50,234 nucleotides of DNA, taken from Macrophomina tecta. Its lineage: Eukaryota > Ascomycota > Dothideomycetes > Botryosphaeriales > Botryosphaeriaceae. The notes below the pieces were generated by a model. It was not told the DNA's origin. It did not search any database and saw only the letters and a list, made by a program, of their open reading frames with translations. Each line of letters begins with the position of its first letter. The stretch's first letter is position 1. Shown in pieces: positions 21,080 through 29,926 of the stretch. The DNA lies in NCBI GenBank assembly GCA_024180945.1, contig JAKSGN010000004.1, positions 1 through 50,234 on the forward strand, given 5' to 3'. Made by a program: the position numbers and the translations under genes.

Positions 21080-22409
21080 ATCCTAACGGGAGAGGGTTTT
21101 CTTGGCTTGCTGCACATGTCTGTGAATGGAAGGGTGCAGAGGGGTCTAGGTTATTAGTCCTGGCGGCGTTTCTAGCATTTATGCCTGCTCTCCTAATGGT
21201 CCTAAGAGCAGCCTTCGAGAGCCTTGAGATGGCTCCGTTCTTGATGGTTGGTCTGGCTGGGCATAGCTTATCTGTTGCTTCGTGTGCTCCCTCGCAGTTG
21301 CAGCATCTAGGCTGTTCTTCACAGTTAGTGTGTTCTCTAGAGCCGCAGCGGGCACATCTCGGGCTTCCTCTACAACTGCGTGTGTCATGGAATCCATGGC
21401 ACTGGCCGCATTGAAGGATGCTGGCTTTACGGCGAATTTGCCTAGAGCGGGCACTAACGCCAAAGAGCTTGAATGGGGCTACTGGTTTTGTAAAGGAGAT
21501 GATTAGAGTTCCCTCTGCTTCTCCCTCGCTGGTGCGCCTGGACCAGGCGGCTCTGACTGGGGTAAGGCCTGCCTGTGCCTCTGCCTCTTCAGCGACTAGC
21601 TGTGGGGTTACCAGGTACTTTTCCCCGTCTAGGCTGTAAATAAATTTCGGGGTCCCGTCTACTACATATGTGTGCCAGGTTTCGGCGAACTCCGCCTTAC
21701 CGCCGATTAGAGCGGCTATCTCCGCTGCCTTCCCCTGAATGGGTGACGTGGCCTGTTCCCCGTTTGGGACGATCGCGATGCCTGAGTTAACATGCTGGAC
21801 ATCGCGGATGATGTCCTTGCCGAGGTTGAGTTTCGACATGATGGCTGCCTTGATCGCGAAGGGTTGGTGCTTTCTAGCTGGGTGGTCAGGAGTGAGGCGG
21901 ATAAAGAGTCTGTTGTCCTCTTTAGCCTGGGCCTCCGGGGGCCGTTTGGTGGTCCTCGGCTTGTGGGAGGGTGTTGGCTCCTTGGGTCCTGACTTGGCTG
22001 CTTGGGCGTAGGTCTGCTGGGCTCTGGAGCCCTCTCCCGCGGCTTGGGGGTTTCCGATCAGATGCCTTTTGATGGTGTCAAGTAGGTCCGTTGTTAGAGA
22101 GCGGGCAATTTCGGCCTGGATCCCAGTGGGGAAGCTTGCTAGCTGTTGGTCTAGAGTCTTTGCGAAGGCCTTGAGGACTTCTTCGCGTGCCTTGGCTTTG
22201 TTCTTTTCAATTTGGAGGGCTCCTCTGAGTGAGGTTGACAGAGGTCCAGTGTTCGCGTCCGGGTCCCATTGAAGGGGGATTGGATCCAGCCTGAGCTGCT
22301 TGGTTCTGTTTACTGGCTCTCTAGTGGCTCCATCTGTTTCTGGAATTGGGATTGCCTCGGGGGTAGAGGCGCGCTCGCGGTATCGTCGGGGGACGGGAAG
22401 TGCTCGGGG
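21072..22409 (-). CDS. LINE ORF1 protein with zinc knuckles (N terminus damaged)
   Basis: Open from 22409 (just after an in-frame TGA) to TAG at 21074-21072. The first in-frame ATG is at 21839. Family-like text upstream of it (LFIRLTPDHPARKHQPFAIK) shows that the real protein starts earlier. An N-terminal part is readable in another frame near 22380-22549, so a frameshift is likely. C-terminal cysteine-rich segments (CGQCHGFHDTRSC, CARCGSREHTNC, CCNCEGAHEATDKLC) are three tandem zinc knuckles for RNA binding. The stop overlaps the ORF2 start. Probably not translated as a full protein. Confidence 0.65.
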   Translation of the reverse strand, partial: PRALPVPRRYRERASTPEAIPIPETDGATREPVNRTKQLRLDPIPLQWDPDANTGPLSTSLRGALQIEKNKAKAREEVLKAFAKTLDQQLASFPTGIQAEIARSLTTDLLDTIKRHLIGNPQAAGEGSRAQQTYAQAAKSGPKEPTPSHKPRTTKRPPEAQAKEDNRLFIRLTPDHPARKHQPFAIKAAIMSKLNLGKDIIRDVQHVNSGIAIVPNGEQATSPIQGKAAEIAALIGGKAEFAETWHTYVVDGTPKFIYSLDGEKYLVTPQLVAEEAEAQAGLTPVRAAWSRRTSEGEAEGTLIISFTKPVAPFKLFGVSARSRQIRRKASILQCGQCHGFHDTRSCRGSPRCARCGSREHTNCEEQPRCCNCEGAHEATDKLCPARPTIKNGAISRLSKAALRTIRRAGINARNAARTNNLDPSAPFHSQTCAASQENPLPLGYN

Positions 22410-22560
22410 TCATGGCCTCCGTCCACGACGGGTCTGATGGGTCGGGAGCCATCTAAATGCCCTAAGAGGGTGTTTTTGGGGAGGAATCTGGAGATTGGAC
22501 GTGTAATGATCACCGAAGGTCGTATGGAGAAGAAGAGAGAGAAGATCAACTTAAATACAT

Positions 22561-22981
22561 AAGGGAAGGAACGTCACGTGACCGCCGAGGATTCTTCTGA
22601 GGCTTCTCCATCACTGGGCTTCCAGACCATAACACGGACCTCTTTTAGAAAGAGTATCGGCGTAATATTTTTCTTAGAAAGTTTTTATAGAATATTCTTT
22701 TCTTTCTTTATTTTCTATACTATAGAGGCTGCGTTATAATAGTTATATAATAGGGGAAGAAACAACATGCACACTCTTGGCGTGCAATGTAACACTTTGC
22801 ACACTTGCGTAGCGAAATACACACTGTTTTTTTCACCCCTGGTCTTAAACAGTAACCATCTTAACTATTCCTTGTAATATTCTAATATTCTATCTAAATC
22901 TATATAACCTAAATATCCCGAACCTAAAAGAGACTCTAGGAAATTTTAGAGGGGTAATTAACCGGGGATAAATCCCCTATA
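22561..22981. other. AT-rich intergenic stretch before element C
   Basis: No gene. It contains the 59-bp repeat listed separately and a segment near 22714-22750 (ACTATAGAGGCTGCGTTATAA) that matches, inverted and imperfectly, 27740-27775 on the far side of the monooxygenase gene. Confidence 0.5.
22766..22824 (+). repeat. 59-bp repeat, left copy
   Basis: Identical to 27850-27908 by eye, in the same orientation, while flanking bases differ. It begins CATGCACACTCTTGGCGTGC and ends CGAAATACACAC. It holds two related units (TGCACACTCTTGGCGTGCA and TGCACACTTGCGTAGCGAA) and a GTGCAA/TTGCAC inverted pair. Confidence 0.8.
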
Positions 22982-24837
22982 ACGTGGTTGATAACCGAGC
23001 TGCGCATACAACCGAGCTGCGCACCCCACCACCAAAATCCATCCTACCTACCTTCAAACGCGATGCATCCACAACACCACACACTGACATCTTCTAACGA
23101 AGCGAGAATTAAGCTAGCTATACAATCTCGTAAACGAAACGCGTCTTTAAGCGAGCGACGCGCTGCGGCCCTCTACGCCGTTCCCCCAAGTACGCTCCGC
23201 AGCCGACGCGGTGGAGCGACCCCCCGACGCGATTGCGAGGCCAACGGGCGAAAGCTCAGCAAGGAAGAGGAGCTAGTGATAGTTGAGCGTATATTGGACC
23301 AGGATTTAAGAGGGTTTCCGCCTACGAAGCTTGCTGTGCGAGCAATGGCCGATAGGTTGCTAGCAGAGCGGGGTGGCAAGCCAACAGGCAAGCGCTGGGT
23401 GGATAACCTCATTAAGCGATCGCCTGCGCTCAGGGTTCGGATGACACGTTCCTATGATCGCCAGCGAGCCTTGAACGAAGATCCAGAGGTGATTGGCAGG
23501 TGGTTCGAGCTGGTGCGCAATATAAAGGCGAAGTATGGCATCCTTGATGAAGACAGCTACAACTTTGACGAGACTGGCTTTATGATGGGTGTAATCTCGA
23601 CGCGGTACGTGGTTACAGGCTCAGAAGAACGCTGCGGCAAAGCGAAATTAGTGCAGCCAGGCGATCGCGAGTGGACCACCGCGATTGAGTGTATCTGTGC
23701 CGACGGCTCTGTGATTCCCCCCTTCATCATCTTCGCAGGCAAGAAGCACATCTCCACCTGGTACCAGGACGGCCTCGTGCCCGAGGATTGGCCTATTGGA
23801 GTCACCGAGAACGGCTGGACGACCAACGAGCTCGGAGTCGAGTGGTTAAAGCATTTTAACGCGCATACAAAGTCGCGTACCGTGGGCACGCACCGGCTGC
23901 TCATAATCGACGGTCACGAGAGCCACAACTCGCAGGATTTCCAGGATCTCTGTAGGGAGAACAGGATTATCGCTCTCTGTATGCCCCCACACGCGTCGCA
24001 CCTATTGCAGCCACTTGATGTGGGTTGCTATTCGCCGTTGAAGCGCGCGTACGGTGATGAGATCTCGGCCTTGGCGCGCAGGCACGTCACCCATATCTCT
24101 AAGACCGAGTTCCTCCCAGCCTTCAGGGCAGCTCACGACCGGGTTTTTAAGAAGGAGAACATCCTTGCAAGCTTTAGAGGCGCTGGGCTAGTCCCACTAG
24201 ACCCAGACGCGGTGCTATCCAAGCTTGATGTGAAGCTTCGTACGCCAACGCCACCTGCCCTAGAGACCACCCCTTGGGAGCCCAAAACACCGCGCACTCT
24301 TCACGAAGTAGACTTCCAATCAGCCTTTGTCCTTAATAAGATTCCGCCTCCTGCAGGTTCTTCGCCAAGTTCCTTGAAAGAAGCTGTGGTTCAGCTAACA
24401 AAAGGCACTATAGCGATGGCACACGAACTGGTGTTGTTGCGCGCCGAAATCACAGACTTGCGGGAGGCCAATAAGACTCTAACCAAGCGGAAATCAGGCA
24501 AGAGGAAGTATATCCAGACTAGAGGGTCGTTGACGGCAGAGGAGGCAGCTGAATTGATGGCTCCTAGCAACGTAGGTGGGCGGGATGAGGGTGGGGAGTC
24601 TTCGAAGAGGGCGCGCACGGGTGGGGATGCGACACAACAAAGGCGCTGCGGGCGCTGCGGTATGCTAGGACACAATTTGCGTACCTGCAAGCTAGATACT
24701 AATGAATTTAAAAATTCTAAATAAACTTGTTGCATTGCAATAGCTTGTTGTAGTGTTGAGATATTAGCCTGCAAAGTCGCGCGGCATTGGTAGGGTGCGC
24801 AGCTCGGTTGTATGCGCAGCTCGGTTATCAACCACGT
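22982..24837 (+). mobile_element. pogo-like DNA transposon C (intact, 1856 bp)
   Basis: TA flanks at 22980-22981 and 24838-24839. Inverted repeats start ACGTGGTTGATAACCGAGCT with two modules per end. It appears identical to element D, which lies in opposite orientation 3.2 kb to the right, and it is the same length as element B. The transposase is intact. Confidence 0.93.
23063..24724 (+). CDS. pogo-like DDE transposase with zinc knuckle (element C)
   Basis: 553 residues from ATG at 23063; an upstream TTG in the terminal repeat extends the frame but is not a credible start. HTH_Psq-like region 10-60, and a Tc5-type HTH 64-130 containing KLSKEEE and RGFPPTK. Catalytic Asp169 (NFDETGF), Asp283 (IDGHESH) and Asp319 (QPLDVG) give DD35D spacing. 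A basic coiled coil (about 455-490) precedes the knuckle CX2CX4HX4C at about 529-542. No lesion. Because element D encodes the same protein, both copies are recent and likely competent. Confidence 0.92.
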   Translation: MHPQHHTLTSSNEARIKLAIQSRKRNASLSERRAAALYAVPPSTLRSRRGGATPRRDCEANGRKLSKEEELVIVERILDQDLRGFPPTKLAVRAMADRLLAERGGKPTGKRWVDNLIKRSPALRVRMTRSYDRQRALNEDPEVIGRWFELVRNIKAKYGILDEDSYNFDETGFMMGVISTRYVVTGSEERCGKAKLVQPGDREWTTAIECICADGSVIPPFIIFAGKKHISTWYQDGLVPEDWPIGVTENGWTTNELGVEWLKHFNAHTKSRTVGTHRLLIIDGHESHNSQDFQDLCRENRIIALCMPPHASHLLQPLDVGCYSPLKRAYGDEISALARRHVTHISKTEFLPAFRAAHDRVFKKENILASFRGAGLVPLDPDAVLSKLDVKLRTPTPPALETTPWEPKTPRTLHEVDFQSAFVLNKIPPPAGSSPSSLKEAVVQLTKGTIAMAHELVLLRAEITDLREANKTLTKRKSGKRKYIQTRGSLTAEEAAELMAPSNVGGRDEGGESSKRARTGGDATQQRRCGRCGMLGHNLRTCKLDTNEFKNSK

Positions 24838-25323
24838 TATTCGAGGAATTATATAAATAGCTTATAATTTAAGCTTAAAACACCTAGAATTAGGTATATA
24901 ATTAATTTTATATAGATGTGAATTACTTTATTATAATTCGTAACTTTTAACAGCTTTATAACGCTAAGAATTAGTTAAATACTTAAGCATATATAGCTGC
25001 GAATAGCCTTAAGAGTTTGGTGTTGCGACCTCTATAAGCCTATTTGGCACTAAAACTCTCTACTAAACGAACCGGCATCTACTCCTACGAGCACATAAGG
25101 AGACCTTGAAACACGGAATATCCAATAGGTAGGGAATTTATGATTGTAATTGACTACAAAGGTCTTATCTACTTATAACGAACATGACTTATACATAAAA
25201 GGATTGGCCAACGGTTGTCCAGACGAGTGTGGTGGTTTGACCGTTAGGGTGGCGCGAGATACTTAGTGCGGTCATCGCCTGAAGTTGCTGCGCCGCTCCC
25301 TCCTCTCCTCCGCGTCGTAACCA
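24838..25323. other. AT-rich spacer between element C and the monooxygenase gene
   Basis: No open frame. The left two-thirds is very AT-rich with repeated TTATA words, as expected for RIP-mutated DNA; the right part would be the 3' flank of the monooxygenase gene. No terminator motif identified. Confidence 0.4.
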
Positions 25324-27201
25324 CTATCCCTTAATCTCAAACTTATCCAGGGTGTTCTTCGCCATGTATTCCTGCGCAATTCTCCAATACTCGATTGGGC
25401 CACCACCCCATGAAGCTTTTGAAGCTGCCTGTACGGCTTTCTTTGGATCTAATCCGAATATTTCGCCTTCCGCGTTAAAGTAACTTGGTGTGCATGTTTG
25501 CGACACAGAAAACCATAAAGCCCTCCTCCGCACCTCACGGCTATATTCCTCCTCTGCTTCTTTCGTTGCTTCAATAGTCAACCGCTGCGTATCTTCCGCA
25601 CGTTCGGAGGCCGTTGCCACGATATGTGCCACTAATTTCGCAAGCATATCAAAAGTGGAGGTAAGATTTGGAGACATCGGCGCTCCTCCACCTGTGCTGC
25701 AGAAAAACATATTCGGGAATCCATTCGTGGTGATTCCGAAAACATTCCCCCAATCTCCAGAATCAAACTTCTCAGACAGCAATGCACCACCGCGGCCGAT
25801 GGTTGGGCAAGGGGCGGGCCCTCGAGGGACCGAGAATCCAGTGGCGAAGACTAACACATCTAAGTCATACTCAATCCCGTTCACCACGACTCCATTTTCC
25901 GAGTAGCGCTCTACACCTCTGCCGTCCGTGTCTACGAGTGTAACGTTCGGTTTGTTGAATGCCTGGAGGTAATGATCATGGAAGGTCGGGCGCTTGCACC
26001 AGCCGGGGTACCATGGCTTCAACTTCTTTGCCACAGCCGGGTCCTTGACGATACGATCGATATGGGCGCGGATCCGCTCTGCTCGGGGGACGTCCAGCTT
26101 GAACATTGCGGCGATATGTTCCTCGACCAGATCAGGGGTTAATTCCGCCGCCTTCGCATTACCTGCCACGCCCGCAAAAGCCTGCGTCTCGGTCCAGCCA
26201 TCGTTCACCAGATCCACGTCCACCGGGTCCGCTGTAATAAAATGGTTGAAGTTCTCCTGCCTCTCAAATTGCCAGCCGGGCTTATAGGCAACCCGGGTTC
26301 TCCATTCGTTGAAATCAGTGGGCCGTTGGTTGCGAGGGCCACAATAGGATGGCGTTCGCTGGAAGACGTACAGCTGGTCGGCCCACTTGGCCAGTTCCGG
26401 GACGATCTGTACGGCAGTGGCTCCAGTTCCGATTATGCCAACCCTTTTCCCTTTCAGGTTGATCAGTTCGGGGTTCTCTTGCGTTCCGCCAGTTACATTA
26501 TAGTTCCAGCGAGCAGAATGGAAAAGCTGTTTCGAACCGCGAAAGTCGGCCAAACCCGGGAGTTTTGGTATATGAGGCGTAGGAAGTATACCCGCTGCAT
26601 TAATAAGGAATTGGGCGTGGACAGTTAGAGCAAGCGGCTCCCGTCCGTGCCCACGATTTTTTGCCAACACCACACTCCATCGTCCTGTGTCCTCATCCCA
26701 GCGTTGATGATTGACCTGCGTGGAGAAGAGGGCCCGGTTACTAAGACCCCACTTTCTAGTAATATGCTCGGCATTGGCACGGATCTCGTATCCGTACGAA
26801 TATCTGTTCTTCGGCACGAATCCGCTCTCCTCGAGTAAAGGAAGATAGACGTATCCTTCCACGTCACACATAAGCCCTGGGTAGCGGTTCCAGTACCACG
26901 TGCCTCCGAAGCCACCGGCGACGTCGACGATACAGATATCCTCGGGCTTAAAGCCCGCTTGAATTAGGCGAACCGCGAAGAGGATTCCACTATGGCCCGC
27001 GCCAACGACTAAAAATTTGACGTCGCCCCCGTCCTGGATAGGCACCTGCTGGGACTCCGGGGCGTCGTAGTCGACGAAGGGATCCTCCGCTAAATCGGTG
27101 CCGATTAGATCAGCATACTGCTTTAGGCCATCCTGGCGAAGACGTTTGCTGCGCTCCTCAGCGTACTTCTGCTGCAGATCCGAGAGACTGGGTCCTAACA
27201 T
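25324..27201 (-). CDS. Baeyer-Villiger-type flavin monooxygenase
   Basis: 625 residues, single exon, ATG at 27201. Expected to use FAD, NADPH and O2 to insert oxygen next to a ketone; substrate unknown. Visible: N-terminal helical extension (1-60), FAD Rossmann motif GAGHSG (67-72), GGTWYWNRYPG (99-109) followed by CD, a second Rossmann GTGATA (258-263) for NADPH, and a BVMO fingerprint-like stretch starting FRG at 220. In the common fingerprint FxGxxxHxxxW(P/D) three residues separate G and H; here there are five, and the last position is Asn (RWN, 231-233). Full length for the family, with no lesion. It is the only recognisable metabolic gene in the window and is isolated from any evident cluster, bracketed by elements C and D. 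It could act in secondary or xenobiotic metabolism; this is inference. Confidence 0.9.
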   Translation of the reverse strand: MLGPSLSDLQQKYAEERSKRLRQDGLKQYADLIGTDLAEDPFVDYDAPESQQVPIQDGGDVKFLVVGAGHSGILFAVRLIQAGFKPEDICIVDVAGGFGGTWYWNRYPGLMCDVEGYVYLPLLEESGFVPKNRYSYGYEIRANAEHITRKWGLSNRALFSTQVNHQRWDEDTGRWSVVLAKNRGHGREPLALTVHAQFLINAAGILPTPHIPKLPGLADFRGSKQLFHSARWNYNVTGGTQENPELINLKGKRVGIIGTGATAVQIVPELAKWADQLYVFQRTPSYCGPRNQRPTDFNEWRTRVAYKPGWQFERQENFNHFITADPVDVDLVNDGWTETQAFAGVAGNAKAAELTPDLVEEHIAAMFKLDVPRAERIRAHIDRIVKDPAVAKKLKPWYPGWCKRPTFHDHYLQAFNKPNVTLVDTDGRGVERYSENGVVVNGIEYDLDVLVFATGFSVPRGPAPCPTIGRGGALLSEKFDSGDWGNVFGITTNGFPNMFFCSTGGGAPMSPNLTSTFDMLAKLVAHIVATASERAEDTQRLTIEATKEAEEEYSREVRRRALWFSVSQTCTPSYFNAEGEIFGLDPKKAVQAASKASWGGGPIEYWRIAQEYMAKNTLDKFEIKG

Positions 27202-28068
27202 GATTGGTAATGGCGTGTGCGGATGAAGTTGAGAAACAAGAGTTATATGCTTACTTTTGCTACGAATCTTCTTCTGCTGCGAGCAAGTAATATATATACG
27301 TAGGAAGTCTTACTATCACACTGTCTTAGTTCTCTTAGTACAGTGCATTGTCTGACGGTTTTACTACCATCAATAATGAACCCTCTTCGATTCCGGCTCT
27401 TAACGGACGCACCCGGACAAATCCGGGTATAACCAAGTATTGTCTGGTCTGTGAGACTTACGCACGGACGAGATCCACTTACGAGTCTCCTATTGCGGAC
27501 AAGGCCCAGTATTTTAGGCATACAAACTCGTAGGCCCGTGCTCGTTAGGCCGAAGACCCGTCTTAGAAGGGAGAAACCCTGTTCCCAACCGTAGGCGGCA
27601 ATCTTAATTTACCGGCGAAGTCAACAATTTAACCGTCATTACCCCTTATACGCCTGTGGGGCGCTGATTTGCCGGCAAAATCACCTTAATCAGGAGGCCT
27701 TTTTTACAATAATAGAGAATTAAGTTATATTATTCCATACTATTAAGTATTACGGCGTAGCCTCTATAGTAGAGATAAGAAAAATTAGAAAGAAAAAAAA
27801 AATTAGAAAGAATTAAATAGAAAAAGTTATTATATACGGGATAATACAGCATGCACACTCTTGGCGTGCAATGTAACACTTTGCACACTTGCGTAGCGAA
27901 ATACACACCTATTTTACCAAGATATTACTTTCCCTTAAAAATCTTAACCATGGTAATAAATCATAATAAAATACCTTCCGGAATATTAAATTTATACCTT
28001 GCTCTATGGTTAGAAGGGTTAGTGGTTACTAGTTAGATAGGTTAGGGTTAGTATTTTAGGTAGGAGTA
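27202..28068. other. Upstream region of the monooxygenase gene and AT-rich spacer
   Basis: The first few hundred bases (27202-27540) should hold the monooxygenase promoter; no specific binding site could be assigned. At 27620-27690, TTTACCGGCGAAGTCA and ATTTGCCGGCAAAATCA form a loose direct repeat. From 27700 on the sequence is AT-rich with A-runs and includes the 59-bp repeat at 27850. No gene seen. Confidence 0.45.
27850..27908 (+). repeat. 59-bp repeat, right copy
   Basis: Same sequence and orientation as 22766-22824. It ends 160 bp before element D, whereas the left copy ends 157 bp before element C. Confidence 0.8.
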
Positions 28069-29924
28069 ACGTGGTTGATAACCGAGCTGCGCATACAACC
28101 GAGCTGCGCACCCTACCAATGCCGCGCGACTTTGCAGGCTAATATCTCAACACTACAACAAGCTATTGCAATGCAACAAGTTTATTTAGAATTTTTAAAT
28201 TCATTAGTATCTAGCTTGCAGGTACGCAAATTGTGTCCTAGCATACCGCAGCGCCCGCAGCGCCTTTGTTGTGTCGCATCCCCACCCGTGCGCGCCCTCT
28301 TCGAAGACTCCCCACCCTCATCCCGCCCACCTACGTTGCTAGGAGCCATCAATTCAGCTGCCTCCTCTGCCGTCAACGACCCTCTAGTCTGGATATACTT
28401 CCTCTTGCCTGATTTCCGCTTGGTTAGAGTCTTATTGGCCTCCCGCAAGTCTGTGATTTCGGCGCGCAACAACACCAGTTCGTGTGCCATCGCTATAGTG
28501 CCTTTTGTTAGCTGAACCACAGCTTCTTTCAAGGAACTTGGCGAAGAACCTGCAGGAGGCGGAATCTTATTAAGGACAAAGGCTGATTGGAAGTCTACTT
28601 CGTGAAGAGTGCGCGGTGTTTTGGGCTCCCAAGGGGTGGTCTCTAGGGCAGGTGGCGTTGGCGTACGAAGCTTCACATCAAGCTTGGATAGCACCGCGTC
28701 TGGGTCTAGTGGGACTAGCCCAGCGCCTCTAAAGCTTGCAAGGATGTTCTCCTTCTTAAAAACCCGGTCGTGAGCTGCCCTGAAGGCTGGGAGGAACTCG
28801 GTCTTAGAGATATGGGTGACGTGCCTGCGCGCCAAGGCCGAGATCTCATCACCGTACGCGCGCTTCAACGGCGAATAGCAACCCACATCAAGTGGCTGCA
28901 ATAGGTGCGACGCGTGTGGGGGCATACAGAGAGCGATAATCCTGTTCTCCCTACAGAGATCCTGGAAATCCTGCGAGTTGTGGCTCTCGTGACCGTCGAT
29001 TATGAGCAGCCGGTGCGTGCCCACGGTACGCGACTTTGTATGCGCGTTAAAATGCTTTAACCACTCGACTCCGAGCTCGTTGGTCGTCCAGCCGTTCTCG
29101 GTGACTCCAATAGGCCAATCCTCGGGCACGAGGCCGTCCTGGTACCAGGTGGAGATGTGCTTCTTGCCTGCGAAGATGATGAAGGGGGGAATCACAGAGC
29201 CGTCGGCACAGATACACTCAATCGCGGTGGTCCACTCGCGATCGCCTGGCTGCACTAATTTCGCTTTGCCGCAGCGTTCTTCTGAGCCTGTAACCACGTA
29301 CCGCGTCGAGATTACACCCATCATAAAGCCAGTCTCGTCAAAGTTGTAGCTGTCTTCATCAAGGATGCCATACTTCGCCTTTATATTGCGCACCAGCTCG
29401 AACCACCTGCCAATCACCTCTGGATCTTCGTTCAAGGCTCGCTGGCGATCATAGGAACGTGTCATCCGAACCCTGAGCGCAGGCGATCGCTTAATGAGGT
29501 TATCCACCCAGCGCTTGCCTGTTGGCTTGCCACCCCGCTCTGCTAGCAACCTATCGGCCATTGCTCGCACAGCAAGCTTCGTAGGCGGAAACCCTCTTAA
29601 ATCCTGGTCCAATATACGCTCAACTATCACTAGCTCCTCTTCCTTGCTGAGCTTTCGCCCGTTGGCCTCGCAATCGCGTCGGGGGGTCGCTCCACCGCGT
29701 CGGCTGCGGAGCGTACTTGGGGGAACGGCGTAGAGGGCCGCAGCGCGTCGCTCGCTTAAAGACGCGTTTCGTTTACGAGATTGTATAGCTAGCTTAATTC
29801 TCGCTTCGTTAGAAGATGTCAGTGTGTGGTGTTGTGGATGCATCGCGTTTGAAGGTAGGTAGGATGGATTTTGGTGGTGGGGTGCGCAGCTCGGTTGTAT
29901 GCGCAGCTCGGTTATCAACCACGT
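28069..29924 (-). mobile_element. pogo-like DNA transposon D (intact, 1856 bp)
   Basis: TA flanks at 28067-28068 and 29925-29926. The right TA is immediately followed by the first base of element E, so the two elements share it. Sequence matches element C in reverse complement everywhere I compared, including non-coding ends. Confidence 0.93.
28182..29843 (-). CDS. pogo-like DDE transposase with zinc knuckle (element D)
   Basis: 553 residues from ATG at 29843. The protein is the same as that of element C, including Asp169, Asp283, Asp319 and the C-terminal CX2CX4HX4C knuckle. No lesion. With element C it gives two identical transposase genes in convergent-outward arrangement around the monooxygenase gene. 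Confidence 0.92.
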   Translation of the reverse strand: MHPQHHTLTSSNEARIKLAIQSRKRNASLSERRAAALYAVPPSTLRSRRGGATPRRDCEANGRKLSKEEELVIVERILDQDLRGFPPTKLAVRAMADRLLAERGGKPTGKRWVDNLIKRSPALRVRMTRSYDRQRALNEDPEVIGRWFELVRNIKAKYGILDEDSYNFDETGFMMGVISTRYVVTGSEERCGKAKLVQPGDREWTTAIECICADGSVIPPFIIFAGKKHISTWYQDGLVPEDWPIGVTENGWTTNELGVEWLKHFNAHTKSRTVGTHRLLIIDGHESHNSQDFQDLCRENRIIALCMPPHASHLLQPLDVGCYSPLKRAYGDEISALARRHVTHISKTEFLPAFRAAHDRVFKKENILASFRGAGLVPLDPDAVLSKLDVKLRTPTPPALETTPWEPKTPRTLHEVDFQSAFVLNKIPPPAGSSPSSLKEAVVQLTKGTIAMAHELVLLRAEITDLREANKTLTKRKSGKRKYIQTRGSLTAEEAAELMAPSNVGGRDEGGESSKRARTGGDATQQRRCGRCGMLGHNLRTCKLDTNEFKNSK

Positions 29925-29926
29925 TA

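Larger units (their letters stand above)
17621..22560 (-). mobile_element. Tad1-like LINE, minus strand, near full length
   Basis: ORF1 (zinc knuckles) and ORF2 (endonuclease, RT, RNase H) overlap by 8 bases in the same pattern as in the first LINE. The 5' leader probably starts near 22560. The 3' boundary is uncertain: ORF2 ends at 17621 without the C-terminal CCHC motif of the first LINE. It belongs to a different subfamily from the LINE at 1-5.2 kb, since the ORF1 and ORF2 proteins are clearly divergent. Confidence 0.8.

Noticed and set aside
22988..23062. Upstream extension of the element C transposase from a TTG in the terminal repeat
   Set aside because: A eukaryotic gene should start at ATG. 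The extension encodes the terminal repeat itself, and the same is true for elements B and D.
22982..29924. Secondary-metabolite cluster around the monooxygenase
   Set aside because: No synthase, transporter or regulator is visible in the window; neighbours are transposons only.
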